From Rhodococcus rhodnii NBRC 100604 (GTDB taxonomy: Bacteria > Actinomycetota > Actinomycetes > Mycobacteriales > Mycobacteriaceae), in assembly GCF_001894925.1 (NCBI RefSeq), contig NZ_BCXD01000017.1, positions 1 to 64,000 on the forward strand: a stretch of DNA of 64,000 bases, read 5' to 3'. Below are positions 55,064 through 64,000 of this stretch, one piece after another. The notes beneath the pieces were generated by a model that saw nothing but the letters and a program-made list of their open reading frames with translations, was not told the origin of the DNA and did not search any database. The position numbers and the translations under genes are program-made. The stretch's first letter is position 1. The number at the start of each line of letters is the position of its first letter.

Positions 55064-58000
55064 TGCGCCACCGGCCCGAGCACGACGAGCGGATCTCCCG
55101 CATCGACCTGCGCCGCAGGCGCGGCGGCAACGGACGTCACGACGCCGCTCGCGGGAGCAGTGATCGCCGTTTCCATCTTCATCGCTTCGAGCACCACGAG
55201 CTGCTGGCCCTCCTCGACCGTATCGCCTTCTGCCACATCGACCTTCCACACGTTCGAGGTGAACGGGGCGTCCACTCGGACGCCGCCGTCGGGAACGACG
55301 ACGTCCTCCACCGCGACCGGAATCGCCGCAGCGGCGGACTCCGCGCGATCGAACTCACCGGCACGCTCCCACGCCTGCCGCTCCGCCTCGAACGCCGTCG
55401 ACTGCCGTTCCCGGAACTGCGCGATCGACGCGGCGTTGTCGGCCAGGAAGCGCTCATGCTCGGCGAGCGAGAAGCTGCCCTCCGTCACCTCGAGTTCGCG
55501 ACGGCCCGCCGCGACATCGGCGCGCATGTCGAGCAGTTCGTCGGGTGACACCGGATACCAGCTGATGCGATCGAAGAACCGGAGCAGCCACGGATTTTCG
55601 TCCGGTCGCGGATGCGTACGCCACACCTGCGTCGTTCTGCCGACGAACTGGTAGCCGCCGGGGCCCTCCATACCGTAGACGCACAGGTACGCGCCGCCGA
55701 TGCCGACCGAGTTCTCCGCGGTCCACGTCCTGGCGGGGTTGTACTTCGTCGTCACGAGCCGGTGGCGCGGATCGAGCGGCGTCGCCACCGGCGCGCCGAG
55801 GTAGACATCACCCAGTCCGAGAACGAGATACGACGCGTCGAACACCGTCCGGTAGACGTCGTCGACCGTGTCGAGTCCGTTGATCCGACGGATGAACTCG
55901 ATGTTCCAGGGGCACCACGGCGCGTCGTCGCGGACACCCGCCATGTAGCGCTCGATCGCCTCGCGCGTCGCCGGATCGTCCCAGCTGAGCGGCAGTCGCA
56001 CCTCGCGGCTCGGGACGACGAGATCCCGTGCCGCGGGCAGGGAATGCTCCAGTTCGATCAGCAGATCGAGGAGCTTCGCCTGCGACAGGACGTCCGGGTC
56101 GACGTGCACCTGGAGCGACCGGATTCCGGGCGTGAGATCGAGGATGCCGCGAATCCGCTGTTCCGCCAGTGCGGTGTGGAGTGCGTGAACCCGGGCGCGG
56201 AGCGCGAGATCGAGCACGATGTCGCCGTACTCGACCAGGATGGCGTCGTCGCCCTGACGTCGGTACGTGACGGCGGGAGCCTCGGCACCGCCTCCCGCCT
56301 CGCCGTCGATCCGGCGCAGGACGCCGTCGTCGCCCGCTGCACCGAGTCCCGCGGTGGCGATTCGCCGGCGGTCCGTCGCGGGAACGAACGACAGCGTGTC
56401 GCCCGGACGCAGCTGGCCGAGCTTCCAGCGATCGGCCGTCACCACCGTGACAGGGCAGACGAATCCGCCGAGGCTGGGGCCGTCGGGACCGAGCAGAATC
56501 GGTGTGTCGCCGGTGAAGTCGAGCGCGCCGATCGAGTAGGCGTTGTCGTGGATGTTCGACGGATGCAGCCCCGCCTCCCCGCCGTCACGACGCGCCCACT
56601 CCGGTTTCGGCCCGACGAGCCGCACACCCGTGCGCGCCGAGTTGAAGTGGACCTCGTAGCGGGACGCATAGAGGGTCTCGATGTCGCTGCGCGTGAAGAA
56701 CTCCGGCGCACCGTGCGGCCCTTCCGCGACGGTCAGTTCCCAGTGCGCCGGGAACGACGGACGCTGTGCGGGGTCGACAGGCCCGTCCGGTGCGCGGTCG
56801 TGCTCGCGCGGCCGGAGAACGTCACCCGGCCGCAACGCACGGCCACCGTGACCCCCGAACTTGCCGAGCGTGAACGTCGCTGCGCTCCCCAGGTAGTCGG
56901 GGACGTCGAGACCGCCGGCGAACGCGATGCAGGTGCGCAGACCCGCCGACGCCTCCCCCACCGACAGCCGGGCACCCTCGGGCACCAGTACCGGTTCCCA
57001 CTGCGCGACGGCACCACCGTCGACGGTGACGGTCGCAGGCGCGCCCGCGACACAGACCCACGTGGCATGGCTGAACACGAGTTCCGGCCCGCCCGAGGTG
57101 CATTCGAGGCCCGGCGCGTTCTCGTCGTTGCCGAGAGATCGGTTGGCGAGCCGCAACGAGCGATCGTCCATCGCGCCCGACGGGGGAACGCCGACCTGCC
57201 AGTATCCGACCCGGCCGTCGGCGTCCTGCACCGTCGTGAGCAACCCCGGACGGGCGACCGTGATGCGGGGCTCCGGATCGCCGAGGTCGACGAGGGTGCG
57301 GGTCGTGTGCTCGGCCGCCGCGAAAGCGGGCAGGGCCACTGCAGCGCGCAGCATCCCGAGATTGACCTCGATGCCGTCGATTCGCGTGTCGGCCAGGGCA
57401 TCCGCCAGACCAGCGACCGCGGCCGTGCGGTCGGCGCCCGTCACGATCACCTTCGCGAGAAGCGGGTCGTAGGCCGTCGGGACGTCCGTTCCGGTCCGTG
57501 CCCACGAATCGACACGCACGCCTTCACCCGACGGGTAACGTGCGCACGTCACGACGCCCGCGCTCGGCCGGAAGTCGGCAGCGGGATCCTCGGCGTACAC
57601 GCGCGCCTCGACGGCGTGCCCCGCTACAGGGACCTCGTCGCCGTACTCGGCGAGGAAGCCGGTGTCACCGCCGGCAGCCCGCAGCATCCATTCGACGAGA
57701 TCGACTCCCGTCACCGCCTCGGTGACGGGGTGCTCGACCTGCAACCGCGCGTTGACCTCGAGGAACGAGGCCTCGCCACGCTGCGGGTCGTAGACGAATT
57801 CGACAGTGCCGGCAGAGCGGTAGTTCATCGACGAGGCGAGTCGGCGTGCCGATGCGGCGAGTTCCGTCCGCACCTCGTCCGGCAGCGCCGGGGCCGGCGC
57901 CTCCTCGACGACCTTCTGGTTGCGACGCTGCAGCGAGCAGTCGCGGTCGCCGAGCGAGACGACACGCCCCGCGCCGTCGCCGAACACCTGTACCTCGACA

Positions 58001-58647
58001 TGGCGGGCGTTCTCGACGTAGCGCTCCGCGAAGACGCCGCCGGAGCCGAAGCTGCGCATCGCGAGCCCCACGACGCTCTCGTACGCATCGCGCACTTCGT
58101 CGTCGGTGCGGCACACCGACATACCGATGCCGCCGCCACCGCCCGTCGCCTTGAGCATCACCGGGTAGCCGACGGCGCGGGCCTCGGTCACCGCGGTGTC
58201 CGCGTCGGGGAGCAGCCCGGTGCCCGCGAAAACGGGCACTCCCGCCGCCACCGCGGCCGCGCGGGCGGTGTGCTTGTCGCCGAAGGCACACAGCGCGTCC
58301 GGCGTAGGCCCGACGAAGGCCAGCCCTGATCCTTCGACCGCGGACGCGAAATCGGCGTCTTCCGAGAGAAATCCGTATCCGGGATGAATCGCATCGGCGC
58401 CGCTCGACTTGGCCGCGGAGAGCACGGCCTCGACGTTCAGATACGACTCCGCCGGGGCAGTCGCTCCGAGCGAGACCGCGTCGTCCGCCATCGCGACATG
58501 CGCGGCCCCACGGTCCGCCTCGGAGAAGACCGCGACCGTGCGAATTCCGAGGCGCTTCGCGGTACGGATGACGCGGCACGCGATCTCGCCGCGGTTGGCG
58601 ACGAGCAGAGTACGGACAGGACGTGGGTTCTCGAGAGACTCAGGCAC
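55060..58647 (-). CDS. biotin-dependent urea/guanidine carboxylase
   Basis: 1195 residues: biotin carboxylase domain (LLVANRGEIACRVIRTAK at the start; MLKATGGGGGIGM ATP grasp; VNARLQVEHPVTE), then AHS2/AHS1-type carboxyltransferase domains (about 470-1050) and a C-terminal biotinyl domain with the acceptor Lys in LEAMKMET. This is the DUR1,2/urea-carboxylase layout. Association with two DUF1989 proteins suggests guanidine as the real substrate. The GTG at 58647 overlaps the upstream gene by 8 nt. Confidence 0.92.
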   Translation of the reverse strand: MPESLENPRPVRTLLVANRGEIACRVIRTAKRLGIRTVAVFSEADRGAAHVAMADDAVSLGATAPAESYLNVEAVLSAAKSSGADAIHPGYGFLSEDADFASAVEGSGLAFVGPTPDALCAFGDKHTARAAAVAAGVPVFAGTGLLPDADTAVTEARAVGYPVMLKATGGGGGIGMSVCRTDDEVRDAYESVVGLAMRSFGSGGVFAERYVENARHVEVQVFGDGAGRVVSLGDRDCSLQRRNQKVVEEAPAPALPDEVRTELAASARRLASSMNYRSAGTVEFVYDPQRGEASFLEVNARLQVEHPVTEAVTGVDLVEWMLRAAGGDTGFLAEYGDEVPVAGHAVEARVYAEDPAADFRPSAGVVTCARYPSGEGVRVDSWARTGTDVPTAYDPLLAKVIVTGADRTAAVAGLADALADTRIDGIEVNLGMLRAAVALPAFAAAEHTTRTLVDLGDPEPRITVARPGLLTTVQDADGRVGYWQVGVPPSGAMDDRSLRLANRSLGNDENAPGLECTSGGPELVFSHATWVCVAGAPATVTVDGGAVAQWEPVLVPEGARLSVGEASAGLRTCIAFAGGLDVPDYLGSAATFTLGKFGGHGGRALRPGDVLRPREHDRAPDGPVDPAQRPSFPAHWELTVAEGPHGAPEFFTRSDIETLYASRYEVHFNSARTGVRLVGPKPEWARRDGGEAGLHPSNIHDNAYSIGALDFTGDTPILLGPDGPSLGGFVCPVTVVTADRWKLGQLRPGDTLSFVPATDRRRIATAGLGAAGDDGVLRRIDGEAGGGAEAPAVTYRRQGDDAILVEYGDIVLDLALRARVHALHTALAEQRIRGILDLTPGIRSLQVHVDPDVLSQAKLLDLLIELEHSLPAARDLVVPSREVRLPLSWDDPATREAIERYMAGVRDDAPWCPWNIEFIRRINGLDTVDDVYRTVFDASYLVLGLGDVYLGAPVATPLDPRHRLVTTKYNPARTWTAENSVGIGGAYLCVYGMEGPGGYQFVGRTTQVWRTHPRPDENPWLLRFFDRISWYPVSPDELLDMRADVAAGRRELEVTEGSFSLAEHERFLADNAASIAQFRERQSTAFEAERQAWERAGEFDRAESAAAAIPVAVEDVVVPDGGVRVDAPFTSNVWKVDVAEGDTVEEGQQLVVLEAMKMETAITAPASGVVTSVAAAPAAQVDAGDPLVVLGPVAQ

Positions 58648-59260
58648 CGGAATACACCACCATCTCGGCACGGCTCGGGTCGAAACCGTTGCACGGGTTG
58701 TTGATCTGAGGACAGTTGGACACGATCACGAGGGTGTCCTTCTCGGCGCGCATCGACACCGACAGTCCTGGAGCGGAGATACCGTCCACGATGCCCAGCG
58801 TCCCGCTCTCCTCGACGGGAACGTTCATGAACCAGTTGACGTTCGAGACCTGGTCGCGCTTACCCATGCCATATCGGCCCAGCTCGGCGAGGAAGTTGTC
58901 GGCACATCCGTGCTGCGAGTACGTGTGGTGGCCGTAACGCAGTGTGTTCGACTCGCGCGAGCACGCACCGCCCAGCGTGTCGTGGCGACCGACGTCGTCG
59001 GAGACGATCGTGAGCAGCGGGTCGTATTCGTTGTCCCGCAGCACGCTTCCGGTCGTGAGGTAGACGCTCGGCTGCGCCTGGAGCGTGGCCTGGGCGCTGT
59101 AGGCACGCGAATGATCGTGCGCGTCGTACGCCAGGAAGTCGACGGCCTGATTCGCGTCGAGATCCACGATGGACAGGACTTCACCCGCCGCGATCACCCT
59201 GCTCCACGGGGCCCGCGGTGCGACGGTCTCGCGGAAGTTCTCGGTTCCGAAGCGGCTCAT
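58640..59260 (-). CDS. DUF1989 urea-amidolyase-associated protein 2 (CgdB-like)
   Basis: 206 residues of DUF1989, with a CADNF segment and a conserved Cys/His pattern (DTLGGACSRESNTLRYG; HHTYSQHGCADNFLAELGRYG; SNCPQINNPCNGF). In guanidine-degrading operons the two DUF1989 proteins form carboxyguanidine deiminase. It overlaps the UAAP1 gene by ATGA and the carboxylase by 8 nt. Confidence 0.87.
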   Translation of the reverse strand: MSRFGTENFRETVAPRAPWSRVIAAGEVLSIVDLDANQAVDFLAYDAHDHSRAYSAQATLQAQPSVYLTTGSVLRDNEYDPLLTIVSDDVGRHDTLGGACSRESNTLRYGHHTYSQHGCADNFLAELGRYGMGKRDQVSNVNWFMNVPVEESGTLGIVDGISAPGLSVSMRAEKDTLVIVSNCPQINNPCNGFDPSRAEMVVYSGA

Positions 59261-60126
59261 GCGATTCCCCTGCTCATGCGGTAGTCGACGGTGTTCTCGT
59301 AGGCGCGGCGTCCCTCCGGGGTCGCCGACCACTGCGGGTCGTCCGGGGTCGTCGTCCGCTCGCGCCACCCGAGGATTTCGATCGGGCTGCACGTGTACTC
59401 GTCGCGCGGATCCAGCGGGTGCGCCGCGTTGGCGACGAGCATCACGACCGGGAGTTCGGTGCGCAGCGTCACGGACGCTCCGGCGCCGGCGGAGCCCGTC
59501 CACTGCGGGTGCCCTTCACCGTCGATGCGCACTCCCTGGAACAACGACGCCGTCGGGGGAAGATCCCGTCTCCCGAGCCCGTTCTTGGCCGCGGCGACCG
59601 CGAGCAACTCGCGCCCCGCGGGGCTCGGGCCCTGAATCTGCCCGTCTCCGTACCGTTCTTCGTTGCGAGCTCTCGACGATGCGCCGTAGATCAGATCGTG
59701 CCGCTGCGAGTCGTCGCCGACGATCGTCGCGAGCACCCGCGCCTGGTCACTCAGCAGGAGATAGCCCTCGTCTGCGTACACCTGCCACTGGATCTTCACG
59801 GTGTCGGCCACGTTCAGCCGTTCCCAGGGCGCGTCCGCGTTGAACAGCACCAGCGACGCGCATGCGTCGCCGTCGAGATCGGTGAGGCGCACGCACGTAC
59901 CCGCCGCCAGTACGCGATGGGCGTAGCCGCCACCCGGAATCCGGTCGCTCCACAGCACATCGTCGCCGGTCACGCCGTCGGGTAGCGATTCGGCGCGCGA
60001 GGCCGGCACCGTCGGCGCCGTGTGGACGACAGTCCCCTCCTGCGCCCGCGCGTGCGATCGCGCGCCCTCGGTCGTGCTCGTGGCACTCTCGGACGCGGTA
60101 GCGATTCCCGGTACGTCGATGCTCAT
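59257..60126 (-). CDS. DUF1989 urea-amidolyase-associated protein 1 (CgdA-like)
   Basis: 289 residues, DUF1989, partner of the downstream protein: GGYAHRVLAAGTCVRLTDLDGDACASLVLFNAD and the C-terminal DEYTCSPIEILGW. GGGAGGATG precedes the ATG at 60126. First gene of the four-gene operon, divergent from the TetR regulator. Pathway role: carboxyguanidine to allophanate, if the substrate is guanidine. Confidence 0.87.
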   Translation of the reverse strand: MSIDVPGIATASESATSTTEGARSHARAQEGTVVHTAPTVPASRAESLPDGVTGDDVLWSDRIPGGGYAHRVLAAGTCVRLTDLDGDACASLVLFNADAPWERLNVADTVKIQWQVYADEGYLLLSDQARVLATIVGDDSQRHDLIYGASSRARNEERYGDGQIQGPSPAGRELLAVAAAKNGLGRRDLPPTASLFQGVRIDGEGHPQWTGSAGAGASVTLRTELPVVMLVANAAHPLDPRDEYTCSPIEILGWRERTTTPDDPQWSATPEGRRAYENTVDYRMSRGIA

Positions 60127-60262
60127 TGCATCCTCCCGCCGTCTTTTCGTTCGGTTGACAGAAATTGAACGCGAGCGGCGTGTCACCGCAGTCTCCCCGA
60201 TGTAAAGCCTGAGTTAACCGGCGCGACAGTGCCCCTCGCCGGGATCCACCGCGTTCCCGACG

Positions 60263-60268
60263 TACTAT
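60263..60268 (+). promoter_or_regulatory. TACTAT -10 box for the TetR gene
   Basis: Ends 6 nt before the ATG at 60275. Confidence 0.45.
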
Positions 60269-60274
60269 CGGGCG

Positions 60275-60928
60275 ATGGCCCGTCGTGGACAACCCCGCGC
60301 TGCAGGTCCTTCCGTCAGCGGACTGTCGACGGAACAGGAGATCCTGCACGCTGCCGCATGCCTGTTCTGCACCGAGGGGTACGGCAGCGTCAGCACCTAC
60401 AAGATCGCCGCGGCCGCACGCGTGTCGCAAGCCACGATGTACCACTACTTCTCGGGCAAGCACGCCATTCTGCTCACCCTGCTGCTCGACACCGTCAAGC
60501 CGAGCGTCGGCTTCGCGGAGAGCCTGGTGGACCGCACCGAGAGCCCGGAAGCCCGGCTGTGGGCGCTCTGCGCGTTCGACACCACACTGCTCGTGTCGGG
60601 CGACGAGAATCTCGGCTCCCTCTACCTGCTGCCCGAGCTCGGCGACGAACGCTTCGAGTCCTTCCACGTCGAGCGCACACGCCTGCGTTCGGTGTACAAC
60701 GCGCTGGTCACGCAGTGCCCGGACGTCACGGCGCCGATGGCGGCGGATCTCTCGGATCTCGTGTTCGGGCTCGTCGAGAGTGCGATCCTGCGTCGCCGCC
60801 TCGACAACGCCGTCGATGCCGCGTTTGCGGCCCGCACCGCAGACGCGGCACTGCGCGTCATCGGCGTCGGCGCCGTCGCGGCAGTGGAGGCCGCGCGTGC
60901 CGGCCACGCGATACTCACCGACGGATAG
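60275..60928 (+). CDS. TetR-family regulator
   Basis: 217 residues with an N-terminal helix-turn-helix at about 20-65 (EQEILHAAACLFCTEGYGSVSTYKIAAAARVSQATMYHYFSGKHAIL) and a variable ligand domain. Divergent from the guanidine/urea operon across 148 bp, so it most likely controls it. No clear operator palindrome was found in that gap. Confidence 0.88.
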   Translation: MARRGQPRAAGPSVSGLSTEQEILHAAACLFCTEGYGSVSTYKIAAAARVSQATMYHYFSGKHAILLTLLLDTVKPSVGFAESLVDRTESPEARLWALCAFDTTLLVSGDENLGSLYLLPELGDERFESFHVERTRLRSVYNALVTQCPDVTAPMAADLSDLVFGLVESAILRRRLDNAVDAAFAARTADAALRVIGVGAVAAVEAARAGHAILTDG

Positions 60929-61051
60929 TGCTCTATATCTCTGCCGTACAACAGTTTTCACTCCGATTGCTCGTTCGATGATGCGCCCGGCCGAGCTGCA
61001 GACGTAATCAGCCTTTTACGGAGCGGAAACCGGAACGGACGCGATCGCCAG

Positions 61052-61057
61052 TAGTTT
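61052..61057 (+). promoter_or_regulatory. TAGTTT -10 box of a leaderless gene
   Basis: Ends 8 nt before the ATG at 61066. Confidence 0.45.
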
Positions 61058-61065
61058 TCTGTCGT

Positions 61066-61845
61066 ATGACAGGTATTCCGACACCTGCCGCTTCCCCGGC
61101 GATCCAGCCCACCGCCACGGACCTCACGGGATCCGTGCTCATCCGCACGCTCTTCACACAAGGCTCGTACGTCGACGACACGAGCACGGTCGAATGGGTC
61201 CAGGGACCCGCCTGGTTCTGCGACGTCCGCCGGCCCGCCGACTTCGTCCGACCGCGCGGCACATGCCTGCGCCGGATGGAGCGCACGGATCTCGCCGAAC
61301 TCGCCCGCCAGGAAGGCTTCGCAGGACGACTCACCGACCGCGCCGCATCGGGCACGATCCCCGCACACGTCGAGTGGTCCCACGTCGTCGACCTGCATCC
61401 CGGCGCCGCCGTCGACGCCGGAACACTCGAGTACGGACCGGACCACCTGATCGAACGTGGCGTTCACGCCGACTACCTCGAGCACTGGACGGAGCGCGCA
61501 CGCGGAGACGCGGAGGCGCACCGGCTGACCGACACCGAGAACGGCGCCGACGGCGTGCTCGTCCGCGTCGGCGACCGCTTCGGCTGGGCGCGCGGGCATC
61601 CGCCGCGCACCATCGGCCGGGCAGATCCCGATGCCGCACTGCGCGACGCGCAGGACGCACTCGACTGCGAGATCGCGCTCGGTGACATCGTCGGCGACGC
61701 CTGGACCATCACCTTCTCCACGCTTCCCTTCCGCGAAGGAACCCGCCTCGACCCCCGCTTCCACCCGGGCGGAGCCACGACAGCAAACCTCGACCCCGAC
61801 GGTGCCCCGTACACCCGGACCTGGGTCGCCGCGAACCAGGAGTGA
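61066..61845 (+). CDS. uncharacterised protein
   Basis: 259 residues, soluble, beta-rich, no signal peptide. Recognisable segments include TLFTQGSYVDDTSTVEWVQGP, WFCDVRRPADF and GRLTDRAASGTIPAHVEWSHVVDLHP. It looks like an actinobacterial family that occurs near small-molecule catabolism, but I cannot name it. It is 4 nt upstream of the oxygenase gene and is very probably its operon partner. Confidence 0.6.
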   Translation: MTGIPTPAASPAIQPTATDLTGSVLIRTLFTQGSYVDDTSTVEWVQGPAWFCDVRRPADFVRPRGTCLRRMERTDLAELARQEGFAGRLTDRAASGTIPAHVEWSHVVDLHPGAAVDAGTLEYGPDHLIERGVHADYLEHWTERARGDAEAHRLTDTENGADGVLVRVGDRFGWARGHPPRTIGRADPDAALRDAQDALDCEIALGDIVGDAWTITFSTLPFREGTRLDPRFHPGGATTANLDPDGAPYTRTWVAANQE

Positions 61846-61849
61846 CCCC

Positions 61850-62881
61850 GTGACCGACACCTTCACCTCCATCCCCGTCGTCGACATCTCGCGGCTCCGA
61901 TCCGCCGACGCCGCCGAACGTGCCGCATGTGCACGTGAACTCGGTTCCGCCGCACGCGAAGTCGGATTCGCCCAGGTCGTCGGGCACGGCATCACCCCCG
62001 AGACGTTCGACGCCATGCTGACCGCGACGACACGCTTCTTCGCACAGAGCACCGACGACAAGATGTCGGTGTACATCGGCAACTCGACGAACCATCGGGG
62101 CTACGTTCCCGCAGGCGAAGAGGTCTTCGCGGGCGCGACTCCGGACCTCAAAGAGGCGTACGACCTCTCGATCGACCTTCCCTCCGACGACGCGCGTTAC
62201 GTCGCCGGCAACCCGCTGCTCGGCCCCAACCAGTGGCCCGCACTCGACGACTTCGCCGAGCCGGTCGCGCGTTACTACGACGCAGTCTTCGAGGTCGGGC
62301 GCCACGTCCTACGTGCCTTCGCGCTCGCCCTCGGCGAGTCCGAGGACGCCTTCGACCGTTTCGTGACGACACCACCTGCGCAGCTCCGTCTCATCCACTA
62401 CCCCCACGACGACTCCGCGCACGATCGGCCCGGCATCGGCGCCCACACCGACTACGAGGTCTTCACTCTGCTGCGTCCCACCGCTCCCGGCCTACAGGTT
62501 CTGGGCGGGGACGGCGAATGGATCGACGTTCCGTATCGCGAGGACGCGCTCGTCCTCAACACCGGTGATCTGCTGGAGATCTGGACTGGTGGTGAGTTCG
62601 TCGCCACGTCGCATCGGGTTCGCAAGGTCGCGACCGAACGCTATTCGTTCCCGCTGTTCTTCAACGTCGACTACGACACGCGGATCGAGCCGCTGCCCCG
62701 ATTCGCCGGTGCTAGCGAGGAATACGGCTCCGTCGTCGCCGGCGACCATCTCTTCGCGCAGACGGCACAGAGTTTCGAGTATCTGCGCCGCCGCGTCGCG
62801 GAGGGCGCGATCGCGCTTCCCGGCGACGCACGTCCGCTCTATTCGCTCGGGCGCGAAGCCGCACGCGCCGCCCACGCCTGA
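61850..62881 (+). CDS. 2-oxoglutarate/Fe(II) oxygenase, isopenicillin-N-synthase-like
   Basis: 343 residues of the 2OG-Fe(II) family: Fe ligands His199 and Asp201 in GAHTDYEVFTLL and His255 in TSHRVRKV, with the 2-oxoglutarate-binding RxS at 264-266 (ERYSFPLF). The N-terminal DIOX_N domain is IPVVDISRL. AGGAG lies 8 nt before the GTG. It may hydroxylate or desaturate a small nitrogen compound imported by the following symporter; inference. Confidence 0.9.
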   Translation: MTDTFTSIPVVDISRLRSADAAERAACARELGSAAREVGFAQVVGHGITPETFDAMLTATTRFFAQSTDDKMSVYIGNSTNHRGYVPAGEEVFAGATPDLKEAYDLSIDLPSDDARYVAGNPLLGPNQWPALDDFAEPVARYYDAVFEVGRHVLRAFALALGESEDAFDRFVTTPPAQLRLIHYPHDDSAHDRPGIGAHTDYEVFTLLRPTAPGLQVLGGDGEWIDVPYREDALVLNTGDLLEIWTGGEFVATSHRVRKVATERYSFPLFFNVDYDTRIEPLPRFAGASEEYGSVVAGDHLFAQTAQSFEYLRRRVAEGAIALPGDARPLYSLGREAARAAHA

Positions 62882-62949
62882 CCTCACTCCACCACGCACT
62901 CTCGGACCCGCCGCCGTGTCCGACGACACTCCTCCCGATCGGAGCACCC

Positions 62950-64000
62950 ATGATCATCACCGGAGTCGCGATCTGTCTCGCGCTCGTCGTCGCCGTCGGC
63001 TTCTATTCGACGCGGCGGGTACGCGGCGAGACCGATAACTTCCTCGTCGCGGGCCGCTCGCTCGGCACTCCCGTCGTCGCCGTGCTGCTCATGTCGCAGG
63101 TCGTCGACTCCAATGCGACACTCGGGAGTGCCGACCTCGCCGCGAGTTTCGGGTTCTGGGCGGGTGCAGCAATGCCCATCGGTGTCGCCCTCGCCGTTCT
63201 TCTCGTGGGTCTCGCGTTCGCGAAGAAGCTGCGCCGCACCGAGATCGTCACGCTCCCCGAGTTCTTCGCGTCACGCTTCGGCCGCGGGACCGAGGTCACG
63301 GCATCGCTGCTCACCGTGATGAGCTTCGGCATCCTCCTCGCCGGCAACCTCGTCGCCCTCGGCTTCCTGCTCGAGTTCTTCGTCGGCATCAGCTACACGT
63401 GGGCCGTTCTCGCCCTGATTCCGTTCGCGCTCGCCTACACGATGGCGGGCGGAATGTTCGCGAGCGTCTACACCGGCATGGTGCAGTTCGCTGTGCTGGC
63501 CGTGGGCAGCGCGGCACTCGTCGTGTGGGTCGCCACCGGACCCGGCTTCTCCGCCGAGCCCGGACTCGGCGTCGGTGATCTGAGCCAGCTCACCAGCGCC
63601 GCCGAAGGTGCCGCGATCAACTGGGCGACGATCGTCGCCCTCGGCCTCGGCAACCTCGTCGCGATCGACCTCATGCAGCGAGTGTTCTCGGCGAAGTCGC
63701 CGGAGATCGCACAGCGGGCGTGCTTCTCGGCAGCGGCAGGAATCCTCATCGTCTGTGTCCCACTGTCGCTCGTCGCGGTCGCTGCAGTTTCCATCGTCGG
63801 CGCCGACGCCGCACACGGACCGATTCTCTACGTCCTGCTCGGCGAGTACGCACCGACCTGGCTGGCGATCGTCGTCATCTCGGGGCTCGTCATCGCGTCG
63901 CTCACGACGGTCAGCGGCATCCTGCTCTCCACCGCGAGCGTCCTGGTGCGCAACGTGCTTCGCATCGGCGGCAACAGCGGCGCGATGTCCGCGGACGTCA
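62950..64000 (+). CDS. sodium:solute symporter family protein (partial)
   Basis: 350 codons to the window edge, no stop reached. At least nine membrane helices of the SSS (PutP/urea-type) fold, with VAGRSLGTPVVAVLLMSQVVDSNATLGSADLAASFGFW and TLPEFFASRFGRG near the start. ATG at 62950 follows GGAGCACCC. It probably imports the substrate of the oxygenase or the urea/guanidine operon. Confidence 0.88.
   Translation, partial: MIITGVAICLALVVAVGFYSTRRVRGETDNFLVAGRSLGTPVVAVLLMSQVVDSNATLGSADLAASFGFWAGAAMPIGVALAVLLVGLAFAKKLRRTEIVTLPEFFASRFGRGTEVTASLLTVMSFGILLAGNLVALGFLLEFFVGISYTWAVLALIPFALAYTMAGGMFASVYTGMVQFAVLAVGSAALVVWVATGPGFSAEPGLGVGDLSQLTSAAEGAAINWATIVALGLGNLVAIDLMQRVFSAKSPEIAQRACFSAAAGILIVCVPLSLVAVAAVSIVGADAAHGPILYVLLGEYAPTWLAIVVISGLVIASLTTVSGILLSTASVLVRNVLRIGGNSGAMSADV

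Noticed and set aside
55612-58329. Long plus-strand frame opposite the urea/guanidine carboxylase
   Set aside because: Arg/Asp/Val-rich shadow without motifs or ribosome-binding site; the minus strand has clear biotin carboxylase domains.
60150-60165. TTGACA as a -35 box for the TetR gene
   Set aside because: It is about 100 bp upstream of the TACTAT box at 60263, far too distant for one promoter.

Overview
The window is high-GC actinobacterial chromosome. It carries the arabinogalactan set of mycolic-acid bacteria (glfT2, dprE1, dprE2, aftA, two Emb arabinosyltransferases, rmlA/B/C). This points to the Mycobacteriales, most likely Rhodococcus or a close relative; the genus is an inference from gene content and layout. 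Genes are tightly packed, often joined by 4-nt ATGA/GTGA overlaps. Many transcription units seem to be leaderless, with a TANNNT box 5-9 nt before the start codon and no Shine-Dalgarno sequence.

Layout. 1-1.6 kb: an ABC permease/ATPase pair behind a 17-bp palindromic operator. 1.75-3.17 kb: a retron, i.e. a reverse transcriptase (frameshifted) preceded by a candidate msr-msd RNA bounded by 13-bp a1/a2 inverted repeats. 3.2-5.6 kb: a MocR regulator and a DMT exporter whose start codons overlap divergently. 5.5-35.2 kb: envelope polysaccharide region with a TylF-like methyltransferase, a GT-C enzyme, GlfT2, a large GT-C-like membrane protein, GT2 enzymes, an SDR epimerase, rmlB/A/C, two GtrA flippases, a secreted serine protease, a fused PutA, then dprE1-dprE2-aftA-small membrane protein-emb-emb. 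35.2-36 kb: a decayed gene remnant and a doubtful ORF. 36-41 kb: a lipoprotein esterase and an ABC/two-component operon. 41.1-43 kb: DUF2243, CtaG-like and a small secreted protein.

43.1-50.1 kb: the most unusual block. It is a tightly coupled five-gene operon: a tryptophan-2,3-dioxygenase-like protein fused to a DUF6875-like domain and lacking the usual active-site His, a GSA-aminomutase-like enzyme, an amidase, a class I/II aminotransferase and a DegT/DnrJ/EryC1 enzyme. A ~150-bp set of nested, nearly coaxial inverted repeats lies ahead of it. It has no NRPS/PKS genes and looks like an undescribed small biosynthetic pathway, possibly starting from tryptophan or an indole.

50.3-53.3 kb: small accessory genes (HNH nuclease, WhiB-like protein, VOC protein, NTF2-like protein, MarR with three operator-like sites) with two copies of a palindromic repeat that supplies gene 3' ends. 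53.3-64 kb: nitrogen scavenging, with two DUF1989 proteins, a urea/guanidine carboxylase and a frameshifted allophanate hydrolase divergent from a TetR regulator; then an unknown protein, a 2OG-Fe(II) oxygenase and a sodium:solute symporter that runs off the window. The DUF1989 pair suggests guanidine rather than urea as substrate. Calls rest on reading the sequence and on family knowledge; no database search was run.
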